This document shows, in pieces, positions 1 through 5,931 of a DNA stretch of 8,687 nt. The stretch comes from Actinomycetes bacterium. Its GTDB lineage: Bacteria; Actinomycetota; Actinomycetes; Streptosporangiales; Streptosporangiaceae. The notes below the pieces were generated by a model, which had not been told where the DNA came from, searched no databases, and saw only the letters and a list, made by a program, of their open reading frames with translations. The position numbers and the translations under genes were made by a program. Position 1 is the stretch's first letter. Each line of letters opens with the position of its first letter. The DNA lies in NCBI GenBank assembly GCA_023425615.1, contig JAFACJ010001027.1, positions 1 through 8,687 of the forward strand, written 5' to 3'.

Positions 1-47
1 CCGGCCGGGACCGCATCTCGGTGGGGTCGAGGGCCTGAGGCGGGGGA

Positions 48-97
48 TGCGCCGGGCCCCGGAGTTCCACCCCCCAGTGCCCTCGGAGCCCGGCGCA
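48..97 (-). terminator. Probable terminator of the HtrA-type protease gene
   Basis: A perfect 10-bp inverted repeat (TGCGCCGGGC at 48-57, GCCCGGCGCA at 88-97) encloses a 30-nt loop that has some further pairing (GAG 62-64 with CTC 82-84). It begins 10 nt after the stop codon of the minus-strand protease gene. There is no clear U tract, which is common for actinomycete hairpin terminators. The remaining bases 1-47 hold no gene I can support; an incoming plus-strand gene could end at TGA 36-38, but only 11 codons of it would be visible. Confidence 0.6.
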
Positions 98-106
98 GCT
101 CGGGCG

Positions 107-967
107 TCAGTACTTGACCGACGCGTACTTGGAGTCGCCCAGGATCCGGTCGGTCACCTGTTTGACGCTCTTGACGGGGATGGCGAAGCCCACGCCGATG
201 CTGCCGGAGCCCGAGCCGGTGGTGGCGATGGCGGTGTTGATGCCGACCAGCCTGCCGCCGCCGTCGACCAGGGCGCCGCCGGAGTTGCCGGGGTTGATCG
301 CCGCGTCTGTCTGGATGGCGCCGCTGATCGTCACCCCGTCGCCCTCGTCGATGGTGCGGCCCAGCGCGCTGACGATCCCGGCGGTCACCGAGCCGTCGAG
401 GCCCAGCGGGCTGCCCATCGCGACCACCGTGTCGCCGACCGCCAGGGAGCCGCTGTCACCCAGGGAGATCGCCTTCCTGCCGGTCACGTTCTGCGCCTTG
501 ACCACCGCGAGGTCGTTCTCGGCGCTGGTGCCCACCACCCGCGCCTCGGCGGTGCCGCCGTCGCTGAACTTGACGTTGATGCGCTCGGCCCCGTCGATCA
601 CATGCGCGTTGGTGACGATCACGCCGTCGGAGCCGAGCAGCACGCCCGAGCCGGTGGCCTGGGTGCCGGGCGCCGTGGCGGTGAGGGAGACGACCGAGGG
701 CTGGACGGCCGCGGCGATCTCGGCGATCGAGCCCGTGTGGGAGACGCCCGAGGCGGCGATGGGCCCCGCCGCCGCGGTGCGGTCCTGGGTGAGGACGAGC
801 GCGCTCACCGCACCCGCGGCCCCACCGGTCAGTGCCAGTGAGGCCGCCGCGGCGAAGGCCGCGAACTTCCGCCGGACGCCTGGGAAGCCCTTGGGACGCT
901 CCAGGAGCAAGGGGTACGGAGCCTGCCCCTCCTGGTACCACTGCGGAACGCCCCGCTGCGCTTCCAT
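107..967 (-). CDS. Membrane-anchored HtrA/DegP-like trypsin-family serine protease without PDZ domain
   Basis: This is an S1C-type protease, expected to degrade or process proteins outside the cytoplasmic membrane. I chose ATG 967 (286 aa) because a run of six G followed by A lies 3 nt upstream; in-frame ATGs at 1021 and 991 lack such a site. Residues 1-33 look cytoplasmic and 34-60 form one Ala/Leu-rich membrane anchor. The protease domain follows, with the triad His122 (in VTNAHV), Asp152 (in ENDLAVVKA) and Ser229 (in GNSGGALVD). The protein ends about 40 residues after the last core motif (GFAIPV), so the C-terminal PDZ domain usual in HtrA/DegP/PepD is absent. A terminator follows at once, so this is probably a real short form, not a frameshift. 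The gene is monocistronic, and a 21-bp-spaced direct repeat at 1021-1050 may be its control site. The family is certain; the substrate is unknown. Confidence 0.92.
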   Translation of the reverse strand: MEAQRGVPQWYQEGQAPYPLLLERPKGFPGVRRKFAAFAAAASLALTGGAAGAVSALVLTQDRTAAAGPIAASGVSHTGSIAEIAAAVQPSVVSLTATAPGTQATGSGVLLGSDGVIVTNAHVIDGAERINVKFSDGGTAEARVVGTSAENDLAVVKAQNVTGRKAISLGDSGSLAVGDTVVAMGSPLGLDGSVTAGIVSALGRTIDEGDGVTISGAIQTDAAINPGNSGGALVDGGGRLVGINTAIATTGSGSGSIGVGFAIPVKSVKQVTDRILGDSKYASVKY

Positions 968-1020
968 GAATCCCCCCAGATTCCCTGACATGACCGTCCG
1001 GCATCGGTTCGTGACCGACA

Positions 1021-1050
1021 CCAGAGAGAATGCTGGGGAAGCCTGAGAGA
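1021..1050 (-). promoter_or_regulatory. Direct repeat upstream of the protease gene, candidate response-regulator site
   Basis: On the minus strand two 9-mers, TCTCTCAGG (1042-1050) and TCTCTCTGG (1021-1029), differ by one base and start exactly 21 bp apart, two helical turns. They lie 54-83 nt upstream of ATG 967. Same-face direct repeats of this kind are typical of OmpR-type response-regulator dimers. Mycobacterial htrA/pepD genes are known targets of the MprAB envelope-stress system, but the regulator here is not in the window. A small hairpin (TCGGT 1004-1008, ACCGA 1014-1018) lies between the repeat and the start. I could not assign -35 and -10 boxes with confidence. Confidence 0.4.
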
Positions 1051-1101
1051 TTCCTTAACCGGACCTGGCCAAAGGTAAAGAAAACCCTGCATAACTCAAC
1101 A

Positions 1102-1130
1102 GAGGCCCCTCCCGTAAGGGATGGGGCCTC
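1102..1130 (-). terminator. Hairpin terminator of the SDR/enoyl-CoA hydratase operon
   Basis: A 12-bp stem with one bulged base (GAGGCCCCTCCC on one arm, GGGATGGGGCCTC on the other) and a GTAA loop lies 20 nt past the stop of the hydratase gene. In the minus direction it is followed by TGTTGAGTTAT and then a T-rich stretch near 1068-1080. It separates the operon from the downstream protease promoter. Confidence 0.75.
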
Positions 1131-1149
1131 CGTCAGGGGCGGAAAAGAT

Positions 1150-1914
1150 CTACTCTCCGCTCCAGTTGGGCTTGCGCTTCTCGGCGAAGGCCTTGGGGCC
1201 CTCCTGCGCGTCCTTGGAGACGAAGATCGGACCGGAGATCTCGTTCTGCTTGGTCCACATCTCCTCGGGAGACCACTGCGCGGACTCCACGACGATCTTC
1301 TTGGTGGCGGCGAGCGCCAGCGGGGCGTTCTCGGCGATCTTGGCGGCCAGCTCCTTGGCCGCCTCCAGCGCCTTGCCCGGCTCGGCGATCCGGTTCACCA
1401 GGCCGTAGGCGGCAAGCTGCTCCGCGCCGTAGAAGTCACCGGTGAGGGACATCTCCATGGCGATGTGGAACGGGATCCGCTTGGGCAGGCGCATGAGGCC
1501 GCCGGCCGCCGCCACCAGGCCGCGCTTGGGCTCGGGGAGCCCGAACTTGGCGGCGGACGAGGCGACGATCATGTCGGTGGCCAGCGCCACCTCGCAGCCG
1601 CCGGCCAGGGCGTAGCCCTCGACCGCCGCGATGATCGGGGTCGCCGGGGGCTGCTCGACGATGCCCGCGAAGCCGCGGCCCGGCACGAAGGGCATCTCGC
1701 CCTTCAAGAAGCCCTTGAGGTCCATGCCCGAGCAGAAGGTGCCGCCCGCGCCGGTGATGATGCCGACCGCCAGGTCCTTGCGCGCGTCGAGCAGGTCGAG
1801 GGCGGCGGCGATGCCCTTGGCCACGTCCGCGTTGATCGCGTTCTTGGCCTCGGGCCGGTTGATGGTGATGACGAGAACGCCGCCATCTTCCTCGGTGAGA
1901 ACTGCGTCGCTCAT
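1150..1914 (-). CDS. Crotonase-family enoyl-CoA hydratase
   Basis: A cytoplasmic enzyme of 254 aa, the normal length of a single-domain crotonase. It should add water to a trans-2-enoyl-CoA to give a 3-hydroxyacyl-CoA. Visible motifs are the first oxyanion-hole segment (GTFCSGMDL, about residues 58-66), the second (GYALAGGCEVAL, 100-111), and the two catalytic glutamates of true hydratases: Glu108 in AGGCE and Glu128 in FGLPE, matching Glu144 and Glu164 of rat mitochondrial hydratase. Both being present favours hydratase over isomerase or decarboxylase members, but chain-length preference cannot be read. ATG 1914 is 13 nt past the stop of the upstream SDR gene, so the two are co-transcribed; the ribosome site is weak (AGGT about 8 nt upstream), which suggests translational coupling. 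A hairpin terminator follows. Confidence 0.94.
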   Translation of the reverse strand: MSDAVLTEEDGGVLVITINRPEAKNAINADVAKGIAAALDLLDARKDLAVGIITGAGGTFCSGMDLKGFLKGEMPFVPGRGFAGIVEQPPATPIIAAVEGYALAGGCEVALATDMIVASSAAKFGLPEPKRGLVAAAGGLMRLPKRIPFHIAMEMSLTGDFYGAEQLAAYGLVNRIAEPGKALEAAKELAAKIAENAPLALAATKKIVVESAQWSPEEMWTKQNEISGPIFVSKDAQEGPKAFAEKRKPNWSGE

Positions 1915-1927
1915 GATGGTGACCTGC

Positions 1928-2701
1928 CTACTTCGGCTGGAAACGGATGCCGCCGTCGAAGCGGATGACTTCGCCGTTCATGTAGTCGTTCTCGATGAGA
2001 GAGCGGACCAGGTGGGCGAACTCGGCGGCGGTGCCCATGCGCTTGGGGAACGGGATGGGCTCGGCCAGCTTGGCCTTGAAGGCCTCGGCGGCCTCGCCCT
2101 CGCCGTAGATCGGGGTGTCGATGATGCCCGGGCAGATGGTGTTGACCCGGATGCCGATGGCGGCCAGGTCGCGGGCGGCCGGCAGGGTCATGCCCACGAT
2201 GCCGCCCTTGGAGGCGGAGTAGGCGACCTGGCCGGTCTGGCCCTCGAGGGCGGCGACGGACGCGGTGTTGATGACCACGCCGCGCAGGCCGTCCTTGTCG
2301 ACCGGCTCGGTGGCGGCCACCGCGGCGGCGCCCAGGCGCATGAGGTTGAACGTGCCGATCAGGTTGATCTGGATGACCTTCTCGAAGGTGTCCAGCGGGT
2401 GCGGGACGTTGCCCTTGCCCACGGTACGGGTCGCCCAGCCGATGCCGGCGCTGTTGATGACGATGCGCAGCGGCGCGCCGGTGTCCACGGCCGCCTGCAC
2501 CGCGGCCTGCACCTCGGTCTCGTTCGACACGTCGGTCTTGACGAACACGCCGCCGATCTCATCGGCCAGCGCCTTGCCCTTGGCCTCGTTCAGGTCGGCG
2601 ATGACGACCTTGACCCCCTTCGCCGCCAGATCGCGGGCGCAGGCCTCGCCGAGGCCACTCGCACCACCGGAGATGACAGCGGATGCTCCGTTCAGTTCCA
2701 T
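1928..2701 (-). CDS. Short-chain dehydrogenase, probable NAD-dependent 3-hydroxyacyl-CoA dehydrogenase (HSD17B10-like)
   Basis: A classical SDR of 257 aa. The Rossmann glycine motif reads SGGASGLG (11-18). Asp36 at the end of the second strand favours NAD over NADP. Further family motifs are NSAG (83-86), Asn113, and the catalytic Ser148, Tyr161 and Lys165 (YSASK). The overall pattern, including INLIGTFN and the IIDTPI segment after ICPG, resembles type-2 3-hydroxyacyl-CoA dehydrogenases. Pairing with an enoyl-CoA hydratase supports oxidation of a 3-hydroxyacyl-CoA to the 3-ketoacyl-CoA. FabG-like or other alcohol substrates cannot be excluded. ATG 2701 has a good ribosome site (AAGGTG, 5 nt upstream). 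It is the first gene of the operon, and its upstream region abuts the 3' end of a tnpB gene only 54 nt away, so its promoter lies in a very short gap or within the mobile element's end. Confidence 0.93.
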   Translation of the reverse strand: MELNGASAVISGGASGLGEACARDLAAKGVKVVIADLNEAKGKALADEIGGVFVKTDVSNETEVQAAVQAAVDTGAPLRIVINSAGIGWATRTVGKGNVPHPLDTFEKVIQINLIGTFNLMRLGAAAVAATEPVDKDGLRGVVINTASVAALEGQTGQVAYSASKGGIVGMTLPAARDLAAIGIRVNTICPGIIDTPIYGEGEAAEAFKAKLAEPIPFPKRMGTAAEFAHLVRSLIENDYMNGEVIRFDGGIRFQPK

Positions 2702-2723
2702 AAGCGCACCTTACTAGAGGAAA

Positions 2724-2738
2724 CCGAATGACGTTCGG
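2724..2738. promoter_or_regulatory. Short palindrome upstream of the SDR/hydratase operon
   Basis: CCGAA (2724-2728) and TTCGG (2734-2738) form 5-bp arms around TGACG, 23-37 nt upstream of the SDR start. Size and place fit a TetR- or GntR-type operator of a fatty-acid operon, but 5-bp arms are common by chance at this GC content. No regulator gene is adjacent. Confidence 0.25.
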
Positions 2739-2755
2739 CCCAGGTTACCCATCGG

Positions 2756-4375
2756 TCAGATCGAAGGATAACCAGCCCCCGAATCTCCTTCTAAAGCCTG
2801 CCCCCCTGAACGGAGGGACAGTCCGGCGCCCGGTGACATCTTCCCGGTCTTCTCCCTGGTGGGAGCCGATCCGGGGTCGACGCCACAGGCGTTCCGGATG
2901 CGACCGAGCAGAGGCCGCCCGCTGCGGGCGGCTGCCGTCCTGCCCCGCCATCCCGCGAAGACGGGAAGGGGGCGGGTGACGGTTGACTCGGTCAGGGCCC
3001 TTTGCAGCCCCGCCCCGAACACATCCAATACATGCCGGGAAGCAGAGAAATCGACAGACGCAGTCCTGGGATCGGTGGGATCGGTCCAGATGACGAACGC
3101 GCCGAGAGCGGCTGAGACCAGGTCGCGGTCTGCGGACAGTCCGCAGACCGGGCAGCGGTGGAGCCGTTCGGCGAGAGTTTTGGAAACCCTCTGTCCACAC
3201 AGGCAGTGCTGGGACAGCGCGGTGGTGAACGTCGCGGCCCTGGCCAGCCGCCCGCCTGCCGCGGAGCATTCGACGGCCAGCGCGGCGGTGAGCATGCCGG
3301 GGGTGAACACCGCGCACGCCCTGCCCCACAACCGGAACCAGACGCTCAGGTTGCAGTCCTCTACCGTCAGACGAGATCCGTGCTCTTCGACGAGCCGAGC
3401 GGCGACCGTCCGCGCACGGGCCCGACGGGCTTCGGCACGTCCGGCTTGTTCGGCACGGGCACGGGTCTGCAACGCTCGGTGGGCACCGGTGAGCCGATCT
3501 CGCCGATATGCGCTGCGAGGGCGACCCGACACGTCGGTCAGACGCGGCCCCTTGGGGAGCTCGACATGCCGGGCCGGTAGACCGTTTTGCGCTCTGCGCT
3601 TCTCCCGTCTGCGCTGACGCCGCGACAGTGCGTACCGGGTGCGGTTGGCCGCCCGCCGAGAGCGCTCCAGCGCGCGGGCTCGCCGACGCGCGATACGCCG
3701 CTCCCGCTCGACCGCGGCCTGTTCCAGGTGAGTGAGAGCGATCCGGCCAGAGCGCACCGTTCCGTCAGCCGGATCCAAAGTGGCGGGAAACGAGACTGCT
3801 GACAGATTGCCCACGTTCACATCCACCCCGCCCACCCGCTCCAAGGCCCCAGCTCGTTCACGGCGCTCCCGCGTGCCCGGAGAGGTATGGCCGCCGTCCA
3901 GGATCATGAGGTGGGCTTCGTACGCCCATCCGCCAGGCGAGGCAGGATGGGGTCTCCGCACCAGGTCGATCTTGTGCCAGAGGTGTGGCCTGTCCAGGAA
4001 ATGGCGCAGCCACCGCCATCTTCCGGCCCCCTGCGGCAGCCGCACCGGCAGCACCAGTTCCCCGCGGCGGCTATCCGTGCCACCGGGGAAGACCACGGCC
4101 AGAGGGCCCTCATGGTCCCACCACGAACTCTTGCCGGCTCGATCGGTGGCGGGACGAGGCGGGAGCAGACGGCGGGGCTGGGCCAGCACCCGCGTTCCCG
4201 GCGTCAGCTGCGACGCCTGCGCGGGAGTGGAGACTTCCGAAGGCAGGGCAGGGTGTCGGTAGGCGTCCAGATGCCCCTGCAGGCTGCCGTGCAGACGGAA
4301 CGTCCCCCACTTACGCGGCGTCGTGTGCGAGCGCGCCCGGCCGGGAATACACCGATACTCCCACCACGAACCCAC
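2756..4375 (-). CDS. tnpB: TnpB-like RNA-guided endonuclease / IS200-IS605-group accessory protein (TnpB 1)
   Basis: TnpB proteins are RNA-guided DNA nucleases carried by IS200/IS605 and IS607 elements. With GTG 4375 as start the protein is 539 aa. The RuvC core is complete: Asp185 (GGVDVNVGN), Glu339 (LTVEDCNL), and Asp416/Asp418 (SADRDLVSAAL). A zinc ribbon precedes the third motif: Cys391, Cys393 (CLCG) and Cys408, Cys411 (CPVCG). A very Arg-rich helical stretch (222-265 and 290-325) lies between RuvC I and II. The tail after 430 looks like translated structured RNA, as in many tnpB genes. The start is uncertain: GTG 4375 has no clear ribosome site, ATG 4438 would overlap the glycosidase gene, and the conserved-looking part begins near residue 22 (KWGTFRLHG). 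The open frame runs on through the glycosidase gene, but out of phase with it. No tnpA is visible. Family certain; activity inferred. Confidence 0.85.
   Translation of the reverse strand: MGSWWEYRCIPGRARSHTTPRKWGTFRLHGSLQGHLDAYRHPALPSEVSTPAQASQLTPGTRVLAQPRRLLPPRPATDRAGKSSWWDHEGPLAVVFPGGTDSRRGELVLPVRLPQGAGRWRWLRHFLDRPHLWHKIDLVRRPHPASPGGWAYEAHLMILDGGHTSPGTRERRERAGALERVGGVDVNVGNLSAVSFPATLDPADGTVRSGRIALTHLEQAAVERERRIARRRARALERSRRAANRTRYALSRRQRRREKRRAQNGLPARHVELPKGPRLTDVSGRPRSAYRRDRLTGAHRALQTRARAEQAGRAEARRARARTVAARLVEEHGSRLTVEDCNLSVWFRLWGRACAVFTPGMLTAALAVECSAAGGRLARAATFTTALSQHCLCGQRVSKTLAERLHRCPVCGLSADRDLVSAALGAFVIWTDPTDPRTASVDFSASRHVLDVFGAGLQRALTESTVTRPLPVFAGWRGRTAAARSGRPLLGRIRNACGVDPGSAPTREKTGKMSPGAGLSLRSGGQALEGDSGAGYPSI
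2798..2976 (-). ncRNA. Candidate omega RNA (right-end RNA) of TnpB 1
   Basis: Five hairpins sit within 180 nt at the 3' end of the tnpB gene, where omega RNAs are known to lie. In minus-strand order they are: CCCGCC/GGCGGG plus TCCCG/CGGGA (2944-2976); a 9-bp perfect palindrome (2914-2932); CTCCC/GGGAG with a 4-nt loop (2852-2865); CCGG/CCGG (2823-2833); and a 9-bp stem with two G-U pairs, CTGTCCCTC/GGGGGGCAG (2798-2821). The last probably marks the right end of the element, followed by TAGAAGGAGATT (about 2783-2794). Exact RNA ends and the element boundary cannot be set by eye, and high GC inflates chance hairpins. Confidence 0.45.
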
Positions 4376-4401
4376 CGGTAGTAATCGTCTTGTCGGGGAA
4401 G

Positions 4402-5688
4402 TCAGGGAGCGGGTGGGGTGGGGACGGGGGAGAAACATGTGGCCATGGGGTCCTCCAGGGAGCACCAAGCGGGGCGTTTGACGGGGACGTAGCCGGTGGG
4501 GACGCCGCGTGAGGCGATGATGGAGCGGTAGGCGGCGACGCCGTCGGTGGGGATACGGCGCAGAGTGGGATCGGTCTTCACGTTGACCGTATAGAGCCCG
4601 AATCTGGCGCGGTAGGAGCCCCACTCGTAGTTGTCCGTGAGGGACCAGTAGTTGAAGCCCATCACCTTCACGCCGTCGGCGAGAGCGCGCTGCACCCAGT
4701 AGAGGTGGTCGCGGAGGTGCTGGGCGCGGGTGTAGCCGTCCTTGCGGGGCTTGCCGTTGTCGGTGGGCATTCCCGCCTCGACGACGTAGAGGGGAAGGTT
4801 CGGCAGGCGCCTCTGGTAGTTCTTGAGGACGAAGTAGAGGCCCTCGGGTTCGGGTTCGATGTTCCAGAACGCCCCGTTCGCCGCGCTGATGGCGGTGAGG
4901 TTCCGCGCGCTCACGCCGTAGTAGTAGTCGATGCCGATGAAGTCGAGTTTGTCCGTCACCTGGTTGAAGACGGCCGCGTCGAAGATGGCGTTGAGGGCCG
5001 AGCCGTAGGCGACGTTGGTGGAGACCTTCGCGCCGGGCTGCAAACGGTGGATCAGATCGTAGGCGCGGCGGTGGGCGCTGATGAGGTTGGCGCGCATCAC
5101 CGGGATCCTCGCCAGCGGCAGCCCGCCGTCGGTCGCCTCGTGGAAGAGGTACTGGCTCGCCTCGTTGAACGTGATCCACAGGGTGTCGCGGTCTCCGTAG
5201 CGCGTGGCGACGAAGCGCGCGAACTTCAGCCAGTCCTCGACGGTGCGCTTGTTGCTCCAGGCGCCCTGGTCGTGGACCCAGCCGGGATGGACCCAGTGGT
5301 TCAGCGTGATCATCGGCCGCATCCCCAGGGCGCGTACCCTCCGGAACAGGTCGTCGTAGTAGCGGATCTCGTTCCAGTCGTACCGGCCCTTGCGCGGCTC
5401 GATCCGCGCCCATTCCACGGACGTGCGGAACACGTTGACGCCCAGGCCCGCCGCCAGCTTCAGATCCTGCGGGTACCTGTGGCGGAAGTCGGCGGAGTCG
5501 CGGTAGGGCTCCTTCTCGCGGGCGTACCGCGTCCAGTTGCTGTCGGGGAAGTGCCCTTCGGACTGGAAGCCCGAGGTCGCCACTCCCCACAGGAAGCCCG
5601 ACGGGAACCTGCCGGCGGTGGCGTGCGCGGGAACCGCGGTGAAGAGAGAGGCGAGCAGTGCGGCGAGGGCGGTCAGGGTCCGTGCCAC
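4402..5688 (-). CDS. Secreted family-1 glycoside hydrolase (beta-glucosidase-like)
   Basis: A retaining beta-glycosidase of 428 aa, predicted to act outside the cell on beta-linked sugars. Residues 1-24 are a Sec signal peptide ending AHA-TA. The N-terminal GH1 signature is FPSGFLWGVATSGFQSEG (28-45). The catalytic acid/base is Glu176 (TFNEAS) and the nucleophile Glu304 (YVVEAGMP). The aglycone and sugar-site motif appears as GFNYWSLTDNYEW (344-356) in place of the usual G.F.WSL.DNFEW, then RFGLYTV (362-368). The acid/base motif ends NEA, not the usual NEP, and the nucleophile motif has EAG for ENG, so it is a divergent GH1 and its substrate should not be assumed. A short tail with Cys409 and Cys418 ends in PTPPAP. 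The start is GTG 5688 behind AAGGAG at 6-nt spacing. A perfect palindrome overlaps that site. TnpB 1 begins about 27 nt after its stop. Confidence 0.92.
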   Translation of the reverse strand: MARTLTALAALLASLFTAVPAHATAGRFPSGFLWGVATSGFQSEGHFPDSNWTRYAREKEPYRDSADFRHRYPQDLKLAAGLGVNVFRTSVEWARIEPRKGRYDWNEIRYYDDLFRRVRALGMRPMITLNHWVHPGWVHDQGAWSNKRTVEDWLKFARFVATRYGDRDTLWITFNEASQYLFHEATDGGLPLARIPVMRANLISAHRRAYDLIHRLQPGAKVSTNVAYGSALNAIFDAAVFNQVTDKLDFIGIDYYYGVSARNLTAISAANGAFWNIEPEPEGLYFVLKNYQRRLPNLPLYVVEAGMPTDNGKPRKDGYTRAQHLRDHLYWVQRALADGVKVMGFNYWSLTDNYEWGSYRARFGLYTVNVKTDPTLRRIPTDGVAAYRSIIASRGVPTGYVPVKRPAWCSLEDPMATCFSPVPTPPAP

Positions 5689-5695
5689 GAGATCT

Positions 5696-5714
5696 CCTTC
5701 CGGTCACCGGAAGG
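5696..5714 (-). promoter_or_regulatory. Palindrome overlapping the glycosidase ribosome-binding site
   Basis: CCTTCCGG (5696-5703) and CCGGAAGG (5707-5714) form perfect 8-bp arms around a 3-nt centre. In the glycosidase mRNA the 3' arm contains the AAGG of the AAGGAG Shine-Dalgarno sequence, so the stem would hide it from the ribosome. As DNA it could instead be a repressor operator for a sugar-responsive regulator. It lies 8-26 nt upstream of GTG 5688. Confidence 0.5.
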
Positions 5715-5793
5715 TACGCCCAGCTATCCGCGAGTACCACAGTTACGGCCTATTTCGGCCCATGCAACGGTCTGTGATGGAGTAAAACGAGAC

Positions 5794-5869
5794 GTGTCAT
5801 CAGGTTTCCTCGTCGCACTATCCGTGTTGAGAGTATGTTCTGCCGCAGTCACAATCGGTGACATCAGGT
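5794..5869 (+). repeat. Pair of 12-bp direct repeats in the divergent intergenic region
   Basis: GTGTCATCAGGT (5794-5805) and GTGACATCAGGT (5858-5869) differ at one base and start 64 bp apart. They could be regulator sites for the glycosidase or remnants of a mobile-element end. No third copy was seen in the window. Confidence 0.45.
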
Positions 5870-5931
5870 AGCTGAGAGGGGGCTGCGCGCGGTGATCCAC
5901 ATGTGCCGGTCCGCTTCTGAAACGACCTGAC

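Larger units (their letters stand above)
5689..5931. promoter_or_regulatory. Divergent intergenic region between glycosidase and TnpB 2
   Basis: This 243-bp region has lower GC than its surroundings and must hold the glycosidase promoter (minus) and whatever drives TnpB 2 (plus). A weak minus-strand candidate is TTGCAT, about 16 nt, then TAACTG (near 5737-5764). It also holds the ribosome-site palindrome (5696-5714) and a pair of 12-bp direct repeats. No small gene in it is convincing. The left end of the TnpB 2 element probably lies here, but I cannot place it. Confidence 0.4.

Noticed and set aside
1..47. Possible end of a plus-strand gene (about 11 codons to TGA at 36-38).
   Set aside because: Too short to show any family or coding bias; cannot be supported from this window.
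47..1046. Long plus-strand open frames opposite the HtrA-type gene.
   Set aside because: They are antisense shadows of a gene with a full catalytic triad; their translations are low-complexity Ala/Pro/Arg/Asp with no motif.
1030..2731. Plus-strand open frames of 312 and 366 codons across the hydratase and SDR genes.
   Set aside because: They span two clear enzymes and the intergenic terminator on the other strand, with skewed composition and no family motif.
2859..4512. Several plus-strand open frames opposite TnpB 1 and the end of the glycosidase.
   Set aside because: They lack recognisable domains and overlap each other; the opposite strand carries RuvC and zinc-ribbon motifs.
2756..5740. 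A single 994-codon minus-strand open frame that could suggest a glycosidase-TnpB fusion protein.
   Set aside because: Its first 450 or so codons are out of phase with the GH1 gene, which has its own signal peptide, ribosome site and catalytic motifs. Only the last 540 or so codons show TnpB motifs; the rest is open because of high GC.
4705..5871. A 388-codon plus-strand open frame opposite the glycosidase.
   Set aside because: Composition is typical of antisense high-GC shadow (Val, Gly, Asp, Arg rich) and no motif is visible.
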